A stretch of DNA of 64,000 bases from Streptomyces sp. NBC_01716 (GTDB taxonomy: Bacteria; Actinomycetota; Actinomycetes; Streptomycetales; Streptomycetaceae): assembly GCF_036248275.1 (NCBI RefSeq), contig NZ_CP109181.1, positions 5,084,001-5,148,000 of the forward strand. The letters are read 5' to 3'. Position numbers and translations under genes: made by a program. Shown piece after piece: positions 44,166-53,014 of the stretch. The stretch's first letter is position 1, and the number at the start of each line of letters is the position of its first letter. The notes under the pieces were generated by a model, which was not told the DNA's origin, did not search any database, and saw only the letters and a program-made list of their open reading frames with translations.

Positions 44166-45453
44166 TCCGGACCCGGTAGCCGTCGTCCCCGGTCTTCCCG
44201 ACCACCGCGACGCTGATGCCGCCCTCCCGGTCCCGGAACGTCTCGCCGGGCCCGTACGGCGCGTCCGACAGCTCCGCGTGCACATTGGGCCGCCGCGTAC
44301 AGCCGCCGCTGCGCTCCTCGCTGTCGGAGACGGTCACCGGACCGCGCCCCGTGTCGACGTCGGACTCGACCCGGTAGATCAGTACGCCCGGCTTGCAGAC
44401 GGCCTCGTCGTTGCCCGCGCGGGTGCGGACCTCGACCGCGTACCCGGAGTCCTCGGAGAGCGGCACGAACGCCAGCTTGTGACCGCCCCCGGTGGCCAGC
44501 GGGGTGAGGTCGTGCTCGCTGCGGCCGGGGGCGGAGGCGCAGCTGATCTGCTCGTTGTCGAGCCAGCCGAGCTTCCACTTGTGCCAGCCCAGCAGGTCGT
44601 TGTTGGCCCCCCAGTCCTCGGACATGATGTCCCAGTGCCCGACCGCGCCGCCGCCGTCCAGGGTGTAGAGGTCGGGGAGGCCGAAGACATGGCCGTTCTC
44701 GTGCGGCAGGACGCGGTAGCCGGTGCGCGCGTACGACCCCGAGCCGTCGTCCTGGCGGCTGTAGACGAAGGACGTGTTGGCGAGGGGGACGCCGTCCGCC
44801 TCGGGGGCCTCACCGTTGCCGGAGAACGTCACGGACAGGACGGTGTCGAGCGCCGAGGGGCCCGCGTTGGGGGTGACGAGGATGTTGACCAGGTCGTACT
44901 CGCTGAAGTCGACCTCGGGGTCGGCCTCGCGCACGATGTCCTGGACGAGCCGCCGGTAGCCGGGTTCGTAAGGGGCGCCGCGTTCTATCCCGTACTCCGC
45001 GAACGGCAGCGGCATCCGCAGCCAGTCCTTCACCGGGGCCTCGGGCCGGTAGTCGAGCCGCCCGTAGGAGCTGGTGCGGAACCACTGCGAGGTCTGCGGG
45101 AAGAACTCCGCGAGCCGGTCGGCGGCGCTCCCCGGACCCTCCGCGTCGGAGAAGTCGACCATCAGGTTGAGCGCGCGGACCGTGCCGGTGGAGCGGGTGT
45201 AGCCGGCGGGGGTGGGTATGCCCTCGGACATCTGGACGCCCACGGCGGAGGTGATACGGCACGGCACGAGCGTCGCGTCGTGCGTGGTGGAGACCGGCCC
45301 CGCGGAGGCCCGCGTCGGCAGCGGAAGGGTCGCGCTGGCGGTGGTGAGCGCGGCGAGGGTCAGGGTGGCGAGCGCGGCGAGCGTGCCGACCCGGCGGGGC
45401 CGGGCATGGCTGCCGCGACCTGCGGTTCCGCGTATCCGACGGGAGTGCTTCAT
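44152..45453 (-). CDS. Secreted M6-family metalloprotease
   Basis: 433 aa with a Sec signal: an Arg-rich N-terminus, a hydrophobic stretch and an Ala-rich cleavage region near residue 50. The zinc motif HENGHVFGLPDLY (HExxH plus downstream ligand region) and HWDIMSEDWG are typical of the immune-inhibitor-A-like M6 peptidases. It is likely an extracellular protease. The C-terminal domain, with two Cys pairs, may be a beta-sandwich. Confidence 0.88.
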   Translation of the reverse strand: MKHSRRIRGTAGRGSHARPRRVGTLAALATLTLAALTTASATLPLPTRASAGPVSTTHDATLVPCRITSAVGVQMSEGIPTPAGYTRSTGTVRALNLMVDFSDAEGPGSAADRLAEFFPQTSQWFRTSSYGRLDYRPEAPVKDWLRMPLPFAEYGIERGAPYEPGYRRLVQDIVREADPEVDFSEYDLVNILVTPNAGPSALDTVLSVTFSGNGEAPEADGVPLANTSFVYSRQDDGSGSYARTGYRVLPHENGHVFGLPDLYTLDGGGAVGHWDIMSEDWGANNDLLGWHKWKLGWLDNEQISCASAPGRSEHDLTPLATGGGHKLAFVPLSEDSGYAVEVRTRAGNDEAVCKPGVLIYRVESDVDTGRGPVTVSDSEERSGGCTRRPNVHAELSDAPYGPGETFRDREGGISVAVVGKTGDDGYRVRISRS

Positions 45454-45708
45454 CGGCCGCCTTCGGGTCAGCGGCAGTCGTCCGTCCTGACTGCTCTCCG
45501 TTCGATCACCCTGCGTCGGGCGGCGTGTCGGCGCTCGTTGGGTGCGCCCGATCGTGGGGTTTTCCGGACCGGCGGGGAGCGGGCCACGATCCTGTGACCC
45601 AGCTCACAGGACCTGGCGAAATAACCGGGGATGGCTTCCCCGTTTGCACTCGTGTCAAGGAAACGGGGACGCGTTCCCCACTTGTGTGACCGAGGGAAGG
45701 ACCCCGTC

Positions 45709-46359
45709 GTGACTGTCGTCGCCGAATCCGACACGCGCCGCGTTCCGCGTCCGCGTGCGGACGCGCTGCGCAACAGGGAGCGCATCGTGGCGGCGGCCCG
45801 GGAAATCCTCGTGGAGTCGGGCCCCGACGTGCCGCTCGACGAGATCGCCCGTCGCGCGGGTGTCGGCAACGCGACGCTTTATCGCCACTTTCCCGACCGC
45901 TCCGCGCTGATACTGGAGGTGGTGCACTCCGTCATGGCGCGCACCGCGGACCAGGCGCAGCGGGCCGCGGCCGAGGAGGCGGACGCGTTCGTGGCGCTCA
46001 GCCGTTTCGTACACGCGGCGGCCGACGAGCGGATCGGTGCCCTGTGCCCGCTCCTCTCCGGCAGCTTCAACGGAGACCTCCCTCATCTGCACGCGGAACG
46101 CGAGCGCCTGGAAGCGGCCGTCGAAGGCCTCATGGAGAAGGCGCGCGCGACCGGCAGGCTGCGCACCGACGTCGCGGTCGGTGACCTGATGGTCGCTCTC
46201 TCCCAGCTCACCCGTCCGCTGCCCGGTACCGGCTGTCTGAACATCGACCGCTTCACGCACCGGCATCTACAGCTGTTCCTGGACGGCCTGGAGGCGCCCG
46301 CGCGCTCCGAGCTGCCGGGTGCGGCGGCGACTCTGGAGGATCTGCGCCACCGTCGATGA
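45709..46359 (+). CDS. TetR-family transcriptional regulator
   Basis: GTG 45709 is preceded by AGGGAAGG about 10 bases upstream (216 aa). The TetR HTH is clear at residues about 20-65 (RERIVAAAREILVESGPDVP ... VGNATLYRHFPDRSALI). It lies 267 bases upstream of the MFS pump gene in the same direction and is likely its regulator. Confidence 0.88.
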   Translation: MTVVAESDTRRVPRPRADALRNRERIVAAAREILVESGPDVPLDEIARRAGVGNATLYRHFPDRSALILEVVHSVMARTADQAQRAAAEEADAFVALSRFVHAAADERIGALCPLLSGSFNGDLPHLHAERERLEAAVEGLMEKARATGRLRTDVAVGDLMVALSQLTRPLPGTGCLNIDRFTHRHLQLFLDGLEAPARSELPGAAATLEDLRHRR

Positions 46360-46463
46360 CGACGTGTGCCGCGCCCCCGGACCAAGAACTTCTGTCGACC
46401 ACGCAGACCAAGCACGTTCAGAGGGTCGGCCATGCCCGAAGACCACTGAGCACCGACCAGTTT

Positions 46464-46506
46464 TGACGACCACGTACACCCGGTTCTGACGACCACGTAC
46501 ACACCC
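46464..46506. repeat. Tandem direct repeat upstream of the MFS pump
   Basis: The string tgacgaccacgtacac occurs at 46464-46479 and again at 46487-46502, a 23-bp period (about two helical turns). It lies 120-160 bp before the pump start. It could be a regulator binding array for the TetR protein; the first copy also contains a TTGACG that would suit a -35 box. Confidence 0.5.
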
Positions 46507-46626
46507 GGCGACCGCGATCAGGCGGGCCGGATTCCCCGAACCAGTAACCCGTAACCCGCGCATGGGGCCGACCAGTGCGTCCCCTCGCCCGTTATGACCT
46601 CTTCGTACGCATAGGCGGCCACTCCC

Positions 46627-48174
46627 ATGTCAAAATCTGCCGAGACCCGGCTCCAGGACCCCCAGGTCCCCGAGTCGGCCCCCGATCCCAATCGCTGGAA
46701 AGCCCTGGTGTTCATCGCCCTGGCCCAGCTGATGGTCGTGCTCGACGCGACGATCGTGAATATCGCGCTGCCCTCCGCCCAGCAGGACCTGGGGATATCG
46801 GACGGCAACCGCCAGTGGGTCATCACCGCCTACGCGCTGGCCTTCGGTGGCCTGCTGCTCTTCGGCGGCCGCATCGCCGACCTCTGGGGACGTAAGCGCA
46901 CCTTTGTCGTCGGTCTGCTCGGCTTCGCCGCCGCGTCCGCCGTCGGCGGCGCCGCGACCAGCGAGGCCATGCTGCTGGGCTCGCGTGCCCTCCAGGGTGC
47001 CTTCGGCGCGCTGCTCGCGCCCGCGGCGCTCTCCCTGCTCGCCGTGACGTTCGGCGACCCGAAGGAGCGCGCCAAGGCGTTCGGCATCTTCGGTGCGATC
47101 GCCGGTGGCGGTGGCGCCGTGGGTCTGATCCTCGGCGGATTCCTCACCGAGTACCTGGACTGGCGCTGGACCTTCTTCGTCAACATCCCGTTCGCGATCG
47201 TGGCCGCCGCCGGCGCCTACTTCGTGATCCGGGAGCCCGCGGGCGGCCGTAACCGCTCGCCGCTCGACATCCCCGGTGTCTTCCTGTCCACGCTGGGCCT
47301 GGTGGCGCTGGTGTACGGCTTCACGCGCGCCGAGTCCGAGGGCTGGTCCGACCCGACGACCATCGCCATGTTCGTCATCTCGGCCGTGCTGCTCGCCACG
47401 TTCGTCGCGGTCGAGGCCCGGGTGAAGTCCCCGCTGCTGCCGCTGCGTGTCCTGATGGAGCGCAACCGCGGCGGTGTCTACCTCTCGCTGGGCCTGGCCA
47501 TCATCGGCATGTTCGGTCTGTTCCTCTTCCTGACCTACTACCTCCAGGTCGTGAAGGGCTACACGCCGGTCAGCACCGGCTTCGCCTTCCTGCCGATGAT
47601 CGTGGGCATGATCACGGGCTCCACCCAGATCGGTGCCCGGCTGATGACCCGCGTCCCGCCGCGGCTGCTGATGGGCCCCGGCTTCCTGGTCGGCGCGACG
47701 GGCATGCTGCTGCTGACGCAGCTGGAGATCGGCTCCTCGTACCCGGCTCTGATCCTGCCGGCGCTGCTGCTGCTCGGCCTCGGCATGGGTACGGCGTTCA
47801 TGCCGGCCATGTCCCTCGCGACGCACGGCATCGAGCCGCGTGACGCGGGCGTCGCCTCGGCGATGGTCAACACCTCGCAGCAGGTCGGCGGCGCGATCGG
47901 TACGGCGCTGCTGAACACCGTGGCAGCCTCCGCCACCACCGCGTACGTCGCGGCGAACTCGGCGGGTGCGAACAACCCGAAGCTCCTGGAGCTCCAGGCG
48001 ATGGTGCACGGATACGCGAGCGCCATCTGGTGGGCGGTCGGCATCCTGGTCGTCGCCGCCGGAATCGCCTTCACCTTCATCAACACCGGCCGTCCGGGGA
48101 GCACCCAGGTGGCCAAGGGCGAGGGTGCCGACGGTCTGGCGGAAGACGCCCAGATCCCGGTGGCCATGCACTGA
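46627..48174 (+). CDS. MFS drug efflux transporter, DHA2 (14-TMS) type
   Basis: 515 aa with about 14 membrane segments. Motif VVLDATIVNIALPSAQQDLG (segment 1), the loop motif GGRIADLWGRKR and the antiporter motif around GAIAGGGGAVGLILGG mark the EmrB/QacA family. It is likely a proton-driven efflux pump controlled by the upstream TetR protein. A strong hairpin follows its stop. Confidence 0.92.
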   Translation: MSKSAETRLQDPQVPESAPDPNRWKALVFIALAQLMVVLDATIVNIALPSAQQDLGISDGNRQWVITAYALAFGGLLLFGGRIADLWGRKRTFVVGLLGFAAASAVGGAATSEAMLLGSRALQGAFGALLAPAALSLLAVTFGDPKERAKAFGIFGAIAGGGGAVGLILGGFLTEYLDWRWTFFVNIPFAIVAAAGAYFVIREPAGGRNRSPLDIPGVFLSTLGLVALVYGFTRAESEGWSDPTTIAMFVISAVLLATFVAVEARVKSPLLPLRVLMERNRGGVYLSLGLAIIGMFGLFLFLTYYLQVVKGYTPVSTGFAFLPMIVGMITGSTQIGARLMTRVPPRLLMGPGFLVGATGMLLLTQLEIGSSYPALILPALLLLGLGMGTAFMPAMSLATHGIEPRDAGVASAMVNTSQQVGGAIGTALLNTVAASATTAYVAANSAGANNPKLLELQAMVHGYASAIWWAVGILVVAAGIAFTFINTGRPGSTQVAKGEGADGLAEDAQIPVAMH

Positions 48175-48254
48175 CCGGGCCGGTGCCCATGCACTGACCC
48201 GGCCGTGCGCCGACGGTCCCGGCTCGCGGGGTCATCCGCCCCCTCCCGCGGATC

Positions 48255-48297
48255 ATCTGCCCTGGCGTCGCTGTTCCTCAGCGGCGCCAGGGCAGAT
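48255..48297. terminator. Shared hairpin between MFS and MarR genes
   Basis: The arms 48255-48273 and 48279-48297 are 19 bp with a single mismatch and a 5-nt loop. The hairpin lies between two convergent genes and runs into the last codons of the MarR gene. It probably serves both transcripts. Confidence 0.7.
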
Positions 48298-48775
48298 CCG
48301 CGTCCGTACCGTCCGGCTGGAGCCCGTGCGCCATCACCCGCATGATCTCCCCGAGCTGGGACACCTGCTCCGGCGTGAGCCGGTCGAAGATCGCCTGCCG
48401 TACGGCGGTGACATGGCCCGGCGCCGACCGCGTCAGCACCTCCTGGCCCTCGTCCGTCAGGATCGCGTTCTGCCCGCGCTTGTCGGAGGGGCAGTCCTCG
48501 CGGCGCACCCAGCCGCTCTTCTCCAGCCTGGTCACCGCGTGCGAGAGCCGGGACCGGGTGATCTTGGCGTTCTTCGCCAGCTGGGTCATCCGCATCTGCC
48601 GGTGCGGCGCCCGGGACAGATGGACGAGCAGGGCGTAGTAGATGTGCGGCATCCCCGCGTCGCGCTGCAACTGACGGTCGAGATGGTCCTCCAGCAACGT
48701 GGTGGCCTGGAGGTACGCCTGCCAGACGCCCTGCTCCTCGGCGCTGAGCCAGCGTGGCTGTCCGTCGCTCTCCAT
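48278..48775 (-). CDS. MarR-family transcriptional regulator
   Basis: 165 aa from ATG 48775; two in-frame GTGs upstream (to 48793) are alternatives. The winged HTH is clear (MRMTQLAKNAKITRSRLSHA, then the wing VRREDCPSDKRGQNAILTDEG). It diverges from a ring-cleavage dioxygenase gene, and the gap between them carries two inverted similar sites, so it probably represses both genes until an aromatic ligand binds. Confidence 0.9.
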   Translation of the reverse strand: MESDGQPRWLSAEEQGVWQAYLQATTLLEDHLDRQLQRDAGMPHIYYALLVHLSRAPHRQMRMTQLAKNAKITRSRLSHAVTRLEKSGWVRREDCPSDKRGQNAILTDEGQEVLTRSAPGHVTAVRQAIFDRLTPEQVSQLGEIMRVMAHGLQPDGTDADLPWRR

Positions 48776-48804
48776 GTCTCCCACGTCTCCCACCCTAAGC
48801 GCTT

Positions 48805-48818
48805 CTTGAAAGTTAAAC
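48805..48818 (-). promoter_or_regulatory. Putative MarR operator half, site 1
   Basis: On the minus strand this reads GTTTAACTTTCAAG. It matches site 2 (48847-48860, plus strand) at 11 of 14 positions in inverted orientation. The two lie 42 bp apart, four helical turns, in the AT-rich gap between the MarR and dioxygenase genes. Confidence 0.55.
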
Positions 48819-48846
48819 TAGATAGTCGTAAGGTCGCACGCAAGTG

Positions 48847-48860
48847 CTTTAAGATTCAAG
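48847..48860 (+). promoter_or_regulatory. Putative MarR operator half, site 2
   Basis: Reads CTTTAAGATTCAAG on the plus strand, facing site 1. It is about 50 bp before the dioxygenase start, a position where a bound repressor would block transcription. Confidence 0.55.
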
Positions 48861-48909
48861 TAGATGGGTCCGAGAGTACCGCCCGGACCACCACAGGCAG
48901 GGAGACGCC

Positions 48910-49692
48910 ATGACCAGCACAGCGGAGCGCATGCCCGCCCTCTATCTCTCCCACGGTGCTCCGCCCCTCGCCGACGACCCGGTCTGGCCCGGACAGCTCG
49001 CCGCCTGGTCCGCCGACCTGCCGCGCCCCCGGGCGATCTTGATGGTCTCAGCCCACTGGGAGGAGGCGCCGCTCGCCCTCGCCGCGACCGAGACCCGGCC
49101 GCTGATCTACGACTTCTGGGGCTTCCCCGAGCACTACTACCAGGTCCGGTACGCGGCCCCGGGCGCCCCCGCGCTCGCCGACTCCGTCGAGAAGCTGCTG
49201 CGCGGCCCCGGCACCCCCGTACAGCGCGTCCCCGACCGGGGGCTCGACCACGGGGCGTACGTCCCGCTCGTCGAGATGTTCCCCGACGCCGACGTTCCCG
49301 TCCTCCAGATCTCCCTGCCGACGCTCGACCCCCGCCAACTCCTCGCGATCGGCCGCAAACTGGCCCCGCTGCGGGACGAGGGAGTCCTCATCGTCGGCAG
49401 CGGCTTCTTCACCCACAACCTCGCCGCGCTGCGCCATCCGGGCGGCGGAGTGCCGGGCTGGTCCGCCGAGTTCGACGACTGGGGCCGGGAGGCGCTGGCC
49501 GCACAGGACGTCGACGCGCTGCTCGACTTCACCCACAAGTCACCGGCCGGGGCGCTCGCCCATCCCCGTACCGAGCACTTCGCACCGCTCTTCGTGACAC
49601 TCGGCGCCGCCGAGGACGAGTGGGGGAGCGTACGGAACGTCATCGACGGTTTCTGGATGGGTCTGGCCAAACGGTCGGTCCAGTTCGGCTGA
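48910..49692 (+). CDS. DODA-type class III extradiol ring-cleavage dioxygenase
   Basis: The ATG at 48910 follows GGGAGA by about 4-9 bases (260 aa). Family motifs are in order: LSHGAPPLADD, VSAHWEE, YDFWGFPEHYY, GLDHGAYVPL, GSGFFTHNL and RTEHFAPLF. Two His and a Glu from these form the iron or zinc site. Substrates of bacterial members are catechol-like aromatics. It is divergent from its probable MarR regulator. Confidence 0.9.
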   Translation: MTSTAERMPALYLSHGAPPLADDPVWPGQLAAWSADLPRPRAILMVSAHWEEAPLALAATETRPLIYDFWGFPEHYYQVRYAAPGAPALADSVEKLLRGPGTPVQRVPDRGLDHGAYVPLVEMFPDADVPVLQISLPTLDPRQLLAIGRKLAPLRDEGVLIVGSGFFTHNLAALRHPGGGVPGWSAEFDDWGREALAAQDVDALLDFTHKSPAGALAHPRTEHFAPLFVTLGAAEDEWGSVRNVIDGFWMGLAKRSVQFG

Positions 49693-49870
49693 TCGCGACG
49701 TCCTGATACGCGGCACCCGCCCCCGTCCATCCGGCCCCGTCCGACCCGTCCCTTACGTGCCGTACTCCGCCAGTGGTACGCCCAATGGCAGACGGGTTCA
49801 GATAGGCAACGGTTCGACATCCCCCGGCCAATGGCACTTGACCGGGCATTCCGGCCTCCGTACGTTCCTG

Positions 49871-49883
49871 ATGGTCTAGACAT
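49871..49883. promoter_or_regulatory. DasR-like operator (dre)
   Basis: ATGGTCTAGACAT is palindromic except at one pair and contains TGGTCTAGAC, the core of the DasR responsive element (consensus near ACTGGTCTAGACCACT). It lies 18 bases before the binding-protein start. DasR represses amino-sugar uptake genes until glucosamine-6-phosphate accumulates. Confidence 0.65.
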
Positions 49884-49900
49884 CCTGTTAGGGAGCGGCC

Positions 49901-51190
49901 ATGCGGAAACATGTCATCGGGGCCCTTGTCGTCACCATGGCGCTCGGACTCTCTGCCTGTGGCAGTGGGGACTCGGGCGGGGACGGCGGCGAAACGTCGG
50001 GCAAGGGCAAGACCCTGACCGTATGGATCATGGAGGGGACCAACCCGGACCCCAAGCCCTTCTTCAACGAGGTCGCCGCGGCCTTCAAGAAGAAGACGGG
50101 CGCCACGGTCAAGGTCGAGTACCAGCAGTGGGCCACCGCGCAGAAGAAGTTCACCACCGCGATCGAGGGCGGACCCAGCCAGGTCCCCGACGTCGCCGAG
50201 GTCGGCACCACCTGGATCCCGCAGTTCGCCGAGACCGGCGGCCTCGTGGACGTGACCGACAAGGTGAAGGACTCCGGGCTGGGCGACGACCTGGTCGAGG
50301 GCCTGGCCGACGCGGGCACGCTGGACGGCAAGCAGTACGGCATGCCCTGGTACGCCGGTGTCCGCGGCCTCCTCTACCGCAAGGACATCTTCGAGAAGCA
50401 CAACCTCAAGGCCCCCACCACCTGGAAGGAACTGCGCGACACCGCGCTGGTCCTGAAGGAGAAGGAGCCGGGCATGATCCCCTTCCCGGTCGCGGGCGGC
50501 GCGGAGATGTTCGCGACCCCCTTCGTCTGGGGCGCCGGCGGTGAACTCGCCATAGAAGAGGGCGGTAAGTGGAAGTCCGGCATCAACTCCCCGGAGTCGG
50601 TCAAGGGCATCACGTACTACACCGACCTCGCGAAGAAGGACAAGCTGTCCCCGGCGAAGGTCACCACCTGGACCGAGAAGGAGGTGGCGACCGACTTCCA
50701 GAAGGGGAAGATCGCCATGTCCCTCTCCGGCAACTGGACGCCCAAGGCGTTCGTCCAGGCCGCCCCCGACCTTGAGGGCAAGCTCGCCGCCGCGCCCATC
50801 CCCGGTGAGACCGGCGGCATGAGCAAGTCCTTCCTCGGCGGCTCCTACCTCTCCACCTTCAAGGGCGAGAACCAGGACCTGGCCTGGGAGTACGTCAAGC
50901 TGGTCACCACCGGCGAGTTCGCCACCAAGTGGGCCGAGCAGACGAACTACTTCCCCGGCCAGAACTCCCTCCTCAAGGAGGTCCAGGCGAAGAACGACCC
51001 GCTCGTCGCCCCCTTCGCCAAGCAGATGACCGAGGCCGGCGCGACCGTCCCGAAGACCCCCGCGTACGGCCAGATCCAGGCCACGCAGGTCGTCACGAAG
51101 ATGGTGCAGTCCATCCTCACCGGCAAGCAGACCGTGCAGGAGGCCGCGGACCAGGCCGCCGAGGAGATGGACAAGATCTTTGCCTCCTGA
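49901..51190 (+). CDS. Carbohydrate ABC transporter substrate-binding lipoprotein
   Basis: 429 aa, ATG with GGGAG about 5-9 bases upstream. Lipobox LSAC near residue 20, then a Gly/Ser linker. The mature part is a family 1 solute-binding protein (LTVWIMEGTNPD; KPFFNEVAAAFKKKTGATVK; YLSTFKGENQDLAWEYVKL). The DasR-like site and the hexosaminidase at the end of the operon point to chito-oligosaccharides or another GlcNAc-containing sugar. It does not look like DasA itself, so I give no symbol. Confidence 0.88.
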   Translation: MRKHVIGALVVTMALGLSACGSGDSGGDGGETSGKGKTLTVWIMEGTNPDPKPFFNEVAAAFKKKTGATVKVEYQQWATAQKKFTTAIEGGPSQVPDVAEVGTTWIPQFAETGGLVDVTDKVKDSGLGDDLVEGLADAGTLDGKQYGMPWYAGVRGLLYRKDIFEKHNLKAPTTWKELRDTALVLKEKEPGMIPFPVAGGAEMFATPFVWGAGGELAIEEGGKWKSGINSPESVKGITYYTDLAKKDKLSPAKVTTWTEKEVATDFQKGKIAMSLSGNWTPKAFVQAAPDLEGKLAAAPIPGETGGMSKSFLGGSYLSTFKGENQDLAWEYVKLVTTGEFATKWAEQTNYFPGQNSLLKEVQAKNDPLVAPFAKQMTEAGATVPKTPAYGQIQATQVVTKMVQSILTGKQTVQEAADQAAEEMDKIFAS

Positions 51191-52190
51191 GTCGCTCATC
51201 GAAGACTCGGCGCACGACGACGTGGCCGCGGCGACTTCCCCTGTGAAGTCGCCGCGGCCACGCGGCGGGCGGCCGGGCCCGACGCTGCGCCGCAAGCAGC
51301 TCACCCGCACCACCCGCCCCTGGCTGCTCCTCCTGCCGTCCCTCGTGGTGCTGGCGGGGCTGCTCCTGTGGCCGCTGGTCAAGGTCGGCGTCCTGTCCGT
51401 CCAGGACTACGAGGTGAAGTTCGGCGGCGGCGTCGGCACGTACACCGGCTTCGACCACTACAAGGACCTGCTCAGCGACGGTGATCTGTGGCGGACCGTT
51501 CTGCCCAACACCGCGTTCTTCGCGGTCGCCTGTGTGGCCCTCACCGTCGCGCTCGGCACCCTCGCCGCCCTGCTGCTCCAGCGGCTCGGCACCACCTGGC
51601 GGGTCATCTGCTCCACCGCGATCATGGCGGCCTGGGCGATGCCCGCCGTCACCGGCACCTATGTATGGGTGTGGCTGTTCTCGGCGGGCGACGGGATGAT
51701 GAGCCAGCTCGCCGGCTCGCTCGGGCTCATCGACCCCGAGACCACGAACTGGTTCACCGAGCGGCTGTCCTTCTACGCCATCGCCACCCTCAACGTGGTG
51801 CACCACGGCTTCCCGTTCGTCGCGATCACCGTGCTCGCGGGGCTGCTGACGATCCCCAAGGAGCTGTACGAGGCGGGGATGATCGACGGCGCGAACGCCT
51901 GGCAGCGGTTCTGGAAGATCACCGTGCCCACCATCAAGCCGATCTTCCTCGTCGTCACCATCCTGTCGACGATCTGGGACTTCAAGGTCTTCACCCAGAT
52001 CTATCTGATGCCGGGCGGCGCGGGCAGCAACGAAGAGGTACTCAACCTGGGCGTGTGGTCCTACCAGCAGGCGTTCGCCCTCAACGACTACGGCGCGGGA
52101 GCGGCCACCGCCGTACTCCTCACCCTGCTCCTGCTGCTGATCACCATCGTCTACATCCGAACCCTCTTCAAGGAGAGTGACGAGCTGTGA
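51180..52190 (+). CDS. Sugar ABC transporter permease (MalF-like)
   Basis: 336 aa from TTG 51180, which overlaps the binding-protein gene by 11 bases and has GAGGAG about 13 bases upstream. GTG codons at 51222 and 51243 are alternatives, but both lie in the hairpin at 51222-51261. Six membrane segments, and the coupling loop EAGMIDGANAWQRFWKITVP, identify the MalF/UgpA type. Confidence 0.88.
   Translation: MPPESLIEDSAHDDVAAATSPVKSPRPRGGRPGPTLRRKQLTRTTRPWLLLLPSLVVLAGLLLWPLVKVGVLSVQDYEVKFGGGVGTYTGFDHYKDLLSDGDLWRTVLPNTAFFAVACVALTVALGTLAALLLQRLGTTWRVICSTAIMAAWAMPAVTGTYVWVWLFSAGDGMMSQLAGSLGLIDPETTNWFTERLSFYAIATLNVVHHGFPFVAITVLAGLLTIPKELYEAGMIDGANAWQRFWKITVPTIKPIFLVVTILSTIWDFKVFTQIYLMPGGAGSNEEVLNLGVWSYQQAFALNDYGAGAATAVLLTLLLLLITIVYIRTLFKESDEL
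51222..51261 (+). terminator. Perfect 17-bp hairpin between binding-protein and permease genes
   Basis: The arms 51222-51238 and 51245-51261 are perfect complements around a 6-nt loop, 31 bases past the binding-protein stop and inside the 5' coding part of the permease gene. It can act as an attenuator or a 3' stabiliser, so that more binding protein than permease is made. Confidence 0.7.
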
Positions 52191-53014
52191 CGCGCACGAC
52201 GACCGCCGGGCGGATCGGGCTCGCTGTCGCGGTGTTCGCGCTGCTGGTCTTCACGCTGTTCCCGGTGTACTGGATGGTCAGCACCGCGCTCGACCCGAAC
52301 GCGATCACCCGTGGCGCCGACGTCCTGCCGAGCGGGATCAGCGGCGAGCACTTCAGCTACATCTTCGACCGGGGCAACTTCGGCCAGTTCCTGACCAATT
52401 CGATGCTCGTCGGCCTCGGCACGATCCTGGTCTCCGGGCTGCTGGCGCTGTTCGCCGCCGTGGCCGTCGCGCGCTTCCGGTTCCGGTTCCGCACCTCCGT
52501 ACTGATCATGGTGCTGATCGTGCAGATGGTGCCCCTGGAGGCGCTCGTCATCCCCCTCTTCCTACAGATGCGGGACTACGAGCTGCTCAACAGCCTCATC
52601 GGGCTGACCGTCGTCTACATCGCGCTGTCGCTGCCGTTCGCGATCTGGACGCTGCGCGGCTTCGTCGCGACGGTGCCCAAGGAGGTGGAGGAGGCCGCGT
52701 ATCTGGACGGCTGCTCGTGGCCGCGGATGTTCTGGTCCGTACTGCTGCCGCTGGTCGCGCCGGGTCTCGTCGCCACCAGCGTGTTCGCCTTCATCACCGC
52801 GTGGAACGAGTTCGTCTTCGCGTACACCTTCATGAAGGACGGGTCCAAGTACACGGCCGCCGTGGGCCTGTTCCAGTTCTTCGGCGAGAACTCCACGTCC
52901 TGGGGGCCGGTCATGGCCGGCTCCACCCTCATCACCCTGCCGGTGCTGGTCTTCTTCATCATCGTGCAGCGCAGGCTGGCCTCCGGTCTCGCGGCCGGGG
53001 CGGTGAAGGGGTGA
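52187..53014 (+). CDS. Sugar ABC transporter permease (MalG-like)
   Basis: 275 aa. The GTG at 52187 overlaps the previous stop (GTGA). Six membrane segments with the coupling loop EEAAYLDGCSWPRMFWSVLLP. It pairs with the MalF-like permease. No ATPase gene is in the operon; streptomycete sugar transporters of this class usually share MsiK, encoded elsewhere. Confidence 0.9.
   Translation: MTRTTTAGRIGLAVAVFALLVFTLFPVYWMVSTALDPNAITRGADVLPSGISGEHFSYIFDRGNFGQFLTNSMLVGLGTILVSGLLALFAAVAVARFRFRFRTSVLIMVLIVQMVPLEALVIPLFLQMRDYELLNSLIGLTVVYIALSLPFAIWTLRGFVATVPKEVEEAAYLDGCSWPRMFWSVLLPLVAPGLVATSVFAFITAWNEFVFAYTFMKDGSKYTAAVGLFQFFGENSTSWGPVMAGSTLITLPVLVFFIIVQRRLASGLAAGAVKG

Noticed and set aside
46630..48171. 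A 513-codon open frame antisense to the MFS pump
   Set aside because: It mirrors the pump gene along its whole length, has no domain, and is rich in Arg/Gly/His/Gln as expected for the complement of a GC-rich membrane protein gene.
49640..51382. A 580-codon antisense frame over the sugar-binding protein gene
   Set aside because: The plus-strand gene has a lipobox, a solute-binding fold and operon context; the antisense frame has only low-complexity Leu/Gly/Arg sequence.
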